This document shows positions 37,632-41,847 of a DNA stretch of 41,847 nucleotides, piece after piece. This DNA is from a bacterium (GTDB lineage: Bacteria > Patescibacteriota > Minisyncoccia > Minisyncoccales > CG1-02-41-26): NCBI GenBank assembly GCA_030648255.1, contig JAUSHZ010000011.1, positions 1 through 41,847 on the forward strand, read 5' to 3'. Both the position numbers and the translations under genes were made by a program. Below the pieces are notes generated by a model. The model saw only the letters and a program-made list of their open reading frames with translations. It had not been told where the DNA came from and made no database searches. The stretch's first letter is position 1; each line of letters starts with the position of its first letter.

Positions 37632-39935
37632 TTACTTTCTCTCAAATTCTATGTCGCCAGCGTCGTGGTAGCCGTCGTTTTCAAGCAAATCTCCACTTTC
37701 CCCAATTAAAACTTCTCGGGGCTTGGCGCCATCAGCCGAGCCTACAATACCATCTTCTTCAAGCATATCTAAAATTCTAGCGGCCCTGGCATAGCCAACT
37801 TGCAACCTTCTTTGCAATAAACTTGCCGAGGCCTTTTGGTATTTAACTATTATTTCTTTAGCTTCTTCATAAAGCGGATCTTTAGCTGAAAAATTTACAA
37901 TATCGTCATGGCTATTGGCCCCTACTCCCGAAGCCATAGGCCGAGTTTGTGGCACTTCACCGTCCTCCATCAAGCTAGTCTGCTCTTCAATATTTTGCAT
38001 TTCCAAAGGAGAGTTTTCTTTGGCAATAAAATCAACCACTTTTTTAATTTCAGGCATTGAAATAAAATTTCCCTGAATTCTTTTTGGCCGAGAAAATTCA
38101 GCCGAAATATAAAGCATATCTCCTTTGCCTAATAATTTTTCCGCTCCAGCTGAATCCAAAATAGTGCGAGAGTCAATTTGGCTAGCCACCTGAAAGGCAA
38201 TCCTAGTGGTAATGTTAGCCTTAATAAGCCCGGTAATAACCTCAACCGATGGCCTCTGGGTGGCAACCACCAAGTGTATGCCAACGGCTCTAGCTAGTTG
38301 GCTTAATCGCACAATAGCTGCTTCAACCTCTTTGCCTTTTGTCATCATTAAATCAGCCAGCTCATCAATAATTAAAATAATATATGGCATTGGCTCGGTA
38401 TCGTCCCCCGAATCTGCCACGTTAGCTTTTTTACCTATTTTTAAGGCCTTTTGTTGCTGATTTTTATTGTAAGAAACAATATCTCTAACAGTAGCCTCTT
38501 GCAGTACTTCAAATCTTCTTTCCATTTCTCCCACCAACCAATTTAAAACATTAACCGCTTTTCTAGAATTTAAAATAACTGGAGTCAATAAATGAGGCAA
38601 AGCGCCATAAACTGGAAACTCAACTCGCTTTGGATCAATTAATATAAGCCGTAAATTTCTTGGTGAATTGCGAAAAATTAAGCTATTTACAATTGTGTTT
38701 AAGCAAATACTTTTTCCAGAGCCCGTGGCCCCAGCCACCAACATATGAGGCATGCCAGCTAAATCAACGCAAATTGGATTGCCCATAACATCTTTACCTA
38801 AAGCCAAATTTAAAATAGCTGATGGCTTTTGAAATTCCTGGCTTGATATAACTGTTCCCAATTTTACTTTTGCCCTCACGCTATTTGGCACCTCAATACC
38901 AACGAACGACTTTCCTGGAATTGGCGCTTCAATTCTGATTGGATGAGCAGCCAACGCCAAAGCTAAATCATTATTTAAGCCCGTGAGCTTGGAAAGCTTG
39001 ACTCCATCCGCTGGTTTTAGGGTGTATTGGGTAACAGTAGGCCCCACATTAATCTCTGACATTTCCACTTCTATGCCAAAATTTTGCAAAGTCTTTTTAA
39101 TGGCCGCAGCGTTAAATTCAATATCCCCGCTTGATGGCTTTTCGTCGCCAATTTCCAAAAGTTCAACTGGTGGAAATTTGTATTGAGTATCAAAAAATAC
39201 AGCAGACTCGACTGACTTGCCCTGAGCTTGCCGAAGGGTTTCTTTCTTGGCTTCCACAATAGGCGCTTTTTTAAGGGCTTTTTCTGAAACAGCATTTGAT
39301 GTCTTTATAACCTCAACTGGCTTTATTTCAAATTTTGGCTTTTCTTTATTTTCTAAAGCTAACTTGGCAAGCTTTGCGTCTTTTTCTTTTTGTTTCTCTT
39401 CTTTTGATTTTCCTTGAGGCAACATTTCAAAAACAATAATACCTCCAATTAGAATAAAACAGGCAAACACAATATAGGCAACTGTATTGCCAAAATAATG
39501 AAAAACTGGCCAGCCAAACAAGTAGCCAACCCATCCCCCACCCCTTTCTTCAATTGCTTTAGTAGCTAAAATACCAGAAACGCCAATAGTGCAAAGCCCT
39601 AACACAAAACTGGCTGGCAAAAATATCCGGCGCTTTCTTGGCCTTAAAATTAAAAAACCAGTTAATAAAAGCAAAAACGGCAAAACATAAACCGCTTGCC
39701 CCACTAAAAAATCAAAAACTTTAAAAATTGTTTCCCCCCCAGAACCGGATTTCTGAAAAAAAGAAAAAGCCACTATTACAGCCAAAACAAAAAGGCAAAC
39801 AGCCGCAATTGTTTTTTTAACCCTGTTGGTTAAAACTGGCAAAGTTTCTTTGTCGTTAAAATTCTTGTTGTTTTTTCCGTTTTTATTATTTTGTCCGTTC
39901 CCGTTCTTATTTTTAAATTTATTTTTCTTTCCCAT
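37632..39935 (-). CDS. ftsK: DNA translocase FtsK/SpoIIIE
   Basis: Septal DNA pump coordinating chromosome segregation with division. About four N-terminal membrane helices (40-170), a charged linker containing ETLRQAQGKSVES from a palindromic repeat, the RecA-like motor with GATGSGKS and LILIDPKRVEF and IILIIDELADLMM, and a C-terminal winged-helix gamma domain (ASLLQRRLQVGYARAARIL). I start at the ATG at 39935 (MGKKNKFKN); an upstream GTG overlaps the -10 box. 767 aa, a compact but complete FtsK. The promoter reads TTGCAG, 18 bases, TAAAAT, then 8 bases to the ATG. Confidence 0.95.
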   Translation of the reverse strand: MGKKNKFKNKNGNGQNNKNGKNNKNFNDKETLPVLTNRVKKTIAAVCLFVLAVIVAFSFFQKSGSGGETIFKVFDFLVGQAVYVLPFLLLLTGFLILRPRKRRIFLPASFVLGLCTIGVSGILATKAIEERGGGWVGYLFGWPVFHYFGNTVAYIVFACFILIGGIIVFEMLPQGKSKEEKQKEKDAKLAKLALENKEKPKFEIKPVEVIKTSNAVSEKALKKAPIVEAKKETLRQAQGKSVESAVFFDTQYKFPPVELLEIGDEKPSSGDIEFNAAAIKKTLQNFGIEVEMSEINVGPTVTQYTLKPADGVKLSKLTGLNNDLALALAAHPIRIEAPIPGKSFVGIEVPNSVRAKVKLGTVISSQEFQKPSAILNLALGKDVMGNPICVDLAGMPHMLVAGATGSGKSICLNTIVNSLIFRNSPRNLRLILIDPKRVEFPVYGALPHLLTPVILNSRKAVNVLNWLVGEMERRFEVLQEATVRDIVSYNKNQQQKALKIGKKANVADSGDDTEPMPYIILIIDELADLMMTKGKEVEAAIVRLSQLARAVGIHLVVATQRPSVEVITGLIKANITTRIAFQVASQIDSRTILDSAGAEKLLGKGDMLYISAEFSRPKRIQGNFISMPEIKKVVDFIAKENSPLEMQNIEEQTSLMEDGEVPQTRPMASGVGANSHDDIVNFSAKDPLYEEAKEIIVKYQKASASLLQRRLQVGYARAARILDMLEEDGIVGSADGAKPREVLIGESGDLLENDGYHDAGDIEFERK
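39216..39238. repeat. CCCTTCGACAAGCTCAGGG-type palindrome inside ftsK
   Basis: On the minus strand CCCTTCGGCAAGCTCAGGG plus CAAG, one base different from the rpsF copy. It lies in the linker between membrane and motor domains. Confidence 0.85.
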
Positions 39936-39984
39936 ATATATCGATTTTAGCACACTACCAACCCAGCCTGCAATTGTTAAAAAC

Positions 39985-40020
39985 CAATAAAAACCGCAAA
40001 GGTTGGCATTCCCCTCGCGG
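39985..40020 (-). terminator. Terminator of the RelE/ParE operon (repeat copy 1)
   Basis: Minus strand: CCGCGAGGGG ... CCTTTGCGG hairpin, then TTTTTATT. It is one of three near-copies (also 40573-40610 and 41041-41078) sharing the loop GGTTGRTGTTCCC on the plus strand. Confidence 0.8.
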
Positions 40021-40027
40021 AATAATT

Positions 40028-40303
40028 CTATTTTGGCGGTTTTTTATAAATTTTTGACCTATGGTTAATATAGTGAACAGTAATTTTATTGTCAAAATAA
40101 TCAATTTCGTAAACAACTCGCCAGTCGCCCACCCGTAATTTAAAAAACCCTTGCCACCCATAACCAAGTGGCAAGTGATTAACTGTTTCAAAATTATCGC
40201 ATAACCAGCCAATTTTTTCCAAAACCCTCACTCTGACTTTAATATCTAACGAACCTATATCGCTTTCAGCTTCTTTGGTAAAATTGATTAGCCATTGCGC
40301 CAT
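40028..40303 (-). CDS. RelE/ParE-family toxin
   Basis: 91 aa with the family's fold signature: LPLGYGWQGFFKLRVGDWRVVYEID leads to ITVHYINHRSKIYKK (split here by the DYFDNK turn). Members are ribosome-dependent mRNA endonucleases (RelE) or gyrase inhibitors (ParE); I cannot tell which. The antitoxin gene ends 4 bases upstream. Confidence 0.85.
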   Translation of the reverse strand: MAQWLINFTKEAESDIGSLDIKVRVRVLEKIGWLCDNFETVNHLPLGYGWQGFFKLRVGDWRVVYEIDYFDNKITVHYINHRSKIYKKPPK

Positions 40304-40307
40304 AATT

Positions 40308-40520
40308 TTACTTTTTAGAATATTTTTTCAAAATCTTATCAAAAGAAACGACTTTGCCAGCCTTTTGAGATTGAATAGATTTTTCCAATCTTTTTTCAAA
40401 ATTTCCATTTAAAGCCAAGCCGTAATCGGGGTCAGCCAAAATTTCCTGTATTATTTCCAAAACAGTTTGGCGAATTAAATTAGTTAAGCTTTTATTTTTA
40501 TTAATAGTTGCCTCATTCAT
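40308..40520 (-). CDS. Antitoxin partner of the RelE/ParE toxin
   Basis: 70-aa acidic/basic mixed protein. The middle (TVLEIIQEILADPDYGLAL) resembles small antitoxins that read 'EIL.DPD.GLEL.....RL', and the C-terminus (SFDKILKKYSKK) would thread over the toxin. Assignment depends mainly on the tight pairing with the toxin gene. The first codons follow a leaderless promoter. Confidence 0.72.
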   Translation of the reverse strand: MNEATINKNKSLTNLIRQTVLEIIQEILADPDYGLALNGNFEKRLEKSIQSQKAGKVVSFDKILKKYSKK

Positions 40521-40528
40521 ATAATTGG

Positions 40529-40558
40529 ATTATAAACCAAAAAACAACCAAAAGTCAA
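40529..40558 (-). promoter_or_regulatory. Promoter of the toxin-antitoxin operon (leaderless)
   Basis: TTGACT (40558-40553), an 18-base spacer and TATAAT (40534-40529), eight bases before the antitoxin ATG. The same TTGACT with an 18-base spacer precedes the DUF433 gene. Confidence 0.75.
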
Positions 40559-40572
40559 ATTTAATTTTAAGT

Positions 40573-40610
40573 AAATAAAAATCCGCAAAGGTTGGTGTTC
40601 CCCTCGCGAA
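40573..40610 (-). terminator. Terminator of the DUF433 unit (repeat copy 2)
   Basis: Minus strand: TTCGCGAGGGG ... CCTTTGCGGA hairpin then TTTTTATTTACTT. With the following TTGACT promoter it forms a terminator-promoter block that is repeated at 41000-41078. Confidence 0.78.
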
Positions 40611-40637
40611 ATTGCGCTGTTGCCACTCATTTATAAT

Positions 40638-40800
40638 TTACGGTTTACGGCGCACCCTAATACTTCCCTCGCTTGCTATCATTAAAGTATTTTTTAAATT
40701 TTTATCCTCTAAAATTTTACTGTCTAAAAGCCCTTTTAAATGTTTATTAACCGATTCAACTGTTTGGTTATGTAGTTTCAAAATAATTATCCATAATTCT
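40638..40800 (-). pseudogene. C-terminal remnant of a DUF5615 PIN-like toxin
   Basis: The frame reads LWIIILKLHNQTVESVNKHL and ends ASEGSIRVRRKP, matching the end of DUF5615 proteins ('..vvLLrLpnq.pe.v...l....GrirvRrlP'). The N-terminal PIN-like half with the catalytic acids is absent; upstream, the frame runs into antisense-free DUF433 coding sequence. The start of the gene has evidently been lost by deletion. Confidence 0.65.
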
Positions 40801-40989
40801 GCCTCTTTTGAGAAATTGCAATGTTGCTTTGATTTTCTCTTTTGTAAGTTCTGGATAAGCCTTGATAATTCTGTCAAAATCGTAGCCAGTCGCAATTAAA
40901 TTTAAAATTAAATACACTGGAATTCGCGTTCCTTTAATTGTTGGCTTGCCACACATTATTTTTGGATTCATTACAATTGCTTTGTTCAT
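40768..40989 (-). CDS. DUF433 antitoxin-like protein
   Basis: 73 aa. The core MCGKPTIKGTRIPVYLILNL and YPELTKEKIKATLQF is the DUF433 signature, a winged-helix-like family often paired as antitoxin with DUF5615 PIN-like toxins. The last residues after TLQFL (KRGRIMDNYFETT) come from sequence that belongs to the toxin gene in another frame, so the natural end was replaced by a deletion. Confidence 0.82.
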   Translation of the reverse strand: MNKAIVMNPKIMCGKPTIKGTRIPVYLILNLIATGYDFDRIIKAYPELTKEKIKATLQFLKRGRIMDNYFETT

Positions 40990-41000
40990 ATGTTTTTAAT

Positions 41001-41030
41001 ATTATATCTTACCAAACCCACCAAAGTCAA
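41001..41030 (-). promoter_or_regulatory. Promoter of the DUF433 gene
   Basis: TTGACT (41030-41025), an 18-base spacer and TATAAT (41006-41001). The ATG at 40989 is 11 bases downstream of the -10. Confidence 0.72.
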
Positions 41031-41040
41031 ATTTTTATTT

Positions 41041-41078
41041 AAATAAAAATCCGCAAAGGTTGATGTTCCCTTGCGGAT
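41041..41078 (-). terminator. Terminator of the hypothetical gene (repeat copy 3)
   Basis: Minus strand: ATCCGCAAGGG / CCTTTGCGGAT hairpin followed by TTTTATTT. The best-formed of the three related terminators. Confidence 0.85.
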
Positions 41079-41094
41079 ATAGTGCGACCCAATT

Positions 41095-41706
41095 TTAGTA
41101 CTTTTTGGGAAAATACTTTTTCCCAGCCTGCCATAAATATTTATCTATCTGTTTTAAATCAAATGATTCTAAGCCGTAAAATTTCCTAAAACTAAGCAAG
41201 CTATTTTTAAATAATGGGTAGACCTTCAAATCCTTGTTATTAAAATCGAAACCATCTCTTTTACAATGTATGAGCATTTTTTCTACAAATGAATCATAGA
41301 TCGGATAAATTTCTGGATTATGATGGCTACAATATTTTGTCGCAAAAGAATATAAGTATAACTCTTTACCTTTTGTTCCGTCTTTCTTTTTTTTGAATAT
41401 CCCGTGATTTTTTGCAATTTTTTCAACCAAATCAAGATTATTATTTTTCAAATCATTATCAATATTTAAACTTACAATGTGTTTAGCTAAATCAAAGATT
41501 TTACGAATTTGTGTACTATAAAATTGGTTCAAAGTACAAACTTTGACTAATACATCGTCTAAATTAGTATTGAATGGATATGTTTTTGTAAATAATTTTT
41601 TTAAACTGCTCTCTTGTAAGCGATAGTCTTCAAGAAACTCCCATTCTTCGAGATAATGTTCGACCTCTTTTTTTGACGGCCTTTTAATTTTTAAATTATT
41701 TTTCAT
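41095..41706 (-). CDS. Hypothetical protein next to the IS element
   Basis: 203 aa from the ATG at 41706 (MKNNLKIKRPSKK); a longer frame would start inside the IS inverted repeat. Lys-rich and soluble. The stretches TLNQFYSTQIRKIFDLAKHI and SFATKYCSHHNPEIYPIYDS stand out. They recall accessory proteins I have seen in diverse bacteria without known function, possibly with a helical DNA-glycosylase-like core, but that is a weak impression. The IS end lies 17 bases upstream of the ATG, so the native promoter has probably been displaced. Confidence 0.55.
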   Translation of the reverse strand: MKNNLKIKRPSKKEVEHYLEEWEFLEDYRLQESSLKKLFTKTYPFNTNLDDVLVKVCTLNQFYSTQIRKIFDLAKHIVSLNIDNDLKNNNLDLVEKIAKNHGIFKKKKDGTKGKELYLYSFATKYCSHHNPEIYPIYDSFVEKMLIHCKRDGFDFNNKDLKVYPLFKNSLLSFRKFYGLESFDLKQIDKYLWQAGKKYFPKKY

Positions 41707-41723
41707 AAACCTGAATTCCAGTT

Positions 41724-41740
41724 TGAAACCGAACACTTGG
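41724..41740. repeat. Terminal inverted repeat (left) of IS30-like element
   Basis: Exact 17-bp reverse-complement match to 107-123. Confidence 0.8.
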
Positions 41741-41757
41741 CGATATAGAATATCGCC
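41739..41757. promoter_or_regulatory. Dyad before the transposase start codon
   Basis: GGCGATAT / ATATCGCC with a 3-base loop, ending two bases before the ATG. In an RNA read in from outside it would form a hairpin against the start codon. Some IS elements use such hairpins to block translation from read-through transcripts; that role is inferred here. Confidence 0.5.
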
Positions 41758-41759
41758 AT

Positions 41760-41847
41760 ATGAACAAGCAAAAAATAGAAAATAAAGAAAACAAAAAAGG
41801 TAGCCACATCAAAGAAGCGGAGAGGTTAGAAATAGATATTTTGTTAA
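41760..41847 (+). CDS. IS30-like transposase, N-terminal fragment
   Basis: 29 visible residues: a Lys-rich start, then KGSHIKEAERLEIDILL. This fits the N-terminal helix-turn-helix of IS30-family transposases ('..LT..ER..I..LL..G.s...IA..l'). The gene continues past the window. Its C-terminal counterpart is at 2-130. Confidence 0.65.
   Translation, partial: MNKQKIENKENKKGSHIKEAERLEIDILL

Larger units (their letters stand above)
41724..41847 (+). mobile_element. IS30-like insertion sequence, left end (truncated by window edge)
   Basis: It begins with inverted repeat TGAAACCGAACACTTGG, then a short dyad and the transposase start at 41760. Same orientation as the element end at 1-123. Confidence 0.75.

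Noticed and set aside
39985-41078. Integron attC sites between accessory genes
   Set aside because: The repeats lack the attC core pattern, end in T-tracts as terminators do, and no integrase gene is in view.
1-41847. Composite transposon carrying the whole segment
   Set aside because: The IS ends flank dozens of essential housekeeping genes; a contig break at a repeated IS is far more likely.

Overview
The window looks like a contig from an AT-rich, streamlined bacterium of the Patescibacteria / Candidate Phyla Radiation, most likely Parcubacteria-like. This is inferred from gene content and protein style; no 16S rRNA gene is present to settle it. Supporting signs are housekeeping proteins cut down to their cores (FtsZ without tail, Mfd of 665 aa, UvrC of 440 aa, ComEC of 309 aa), a Parcubacteria-type membrane-anchored solute-binding protein, secreted proteins carrying a peptidoglycan-binding domain, very few Shine-Dalgarno sequences, and several promoters whose -10 box lies 6-8 bases before the ATG (leaderless mRNAs). 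TGA is used as a stop, so this is not the recoded Gracilibacteria/SR1 branch.

Layout: positions 1-130 are the 3' end of an IS30-like transposase gene and 41724-41847 the 5' end of another, in the same orientation and with matching 17-bp terminal inverted repeats. 261-1872 (minus): HtrA protease and undecaprenol/diacylglycerol kinase. 1986-4127 (minus): secreted HExxH peptidase-like protein. 4161-7928 (minus): ComEC core and the anaerobic ribonucleotide reductase NrdD/NrdG. 8066-10717 (minus): ftsZ, ftsA and ybeY. 10792-11922: AAA/DUF4143 ATPase. 12098-15340: large surface protein. 15414-18549 (minus): DUF5678, S21, HIT, HisS, LepB. 18632-29790 (plus): Pth, Mfd, UvrC, holin-like membrane protein, SecG, solute-binding protein, phosphoglucose/phosphomannose isomerase, tRNA-Leu(CAG), a conserved hypothetical, RNase J and TrpS. 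29787-32634 (minus): two phosphohexomutases. 33055-34580 (plus): rpsF-ssb-rpsR. 34755-39935 (minus): RecA, a MurE-like ligase, a small membrane protein and FtsK. 39990-41706 (minus): accessory modules (RelE/ParE toxin-antitoxin pair, DUF433 with a broken DUF5615 partner, a hypothetical gene), each ending in a copy of the same terminator.

The genes cover cell division and envelope building (FtsZ, FtsA, FtsK, MurE, undecaprenol kinase, hexomutases), secretion and surface (SecG, LepB, HtrA, PG-binding proteins), translation and RNA turnover, and DNA repair.

The most unusual content is non-coding. (1) Seven copies of a roughly 120-290-bp palindromic element lie directly against the start codons of rpsU, hisS, secG, rpsF, ssb, rpsR and recA. 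Most can fold into a long stem with two side hairpins, and the arms change in compensating pairs. (2) A minus-strand transcription unit of about 110 nt at 26824-26933, with a consensus promoter, a terminator and a possible pseudoknot, matches no RNA class I can name. (3) Short palindromes sit in frame inside coding genes (comEC, uvrC twice, rnj, rpsF, ftsK), much like the palindromic elements known from Rickettsia genes.
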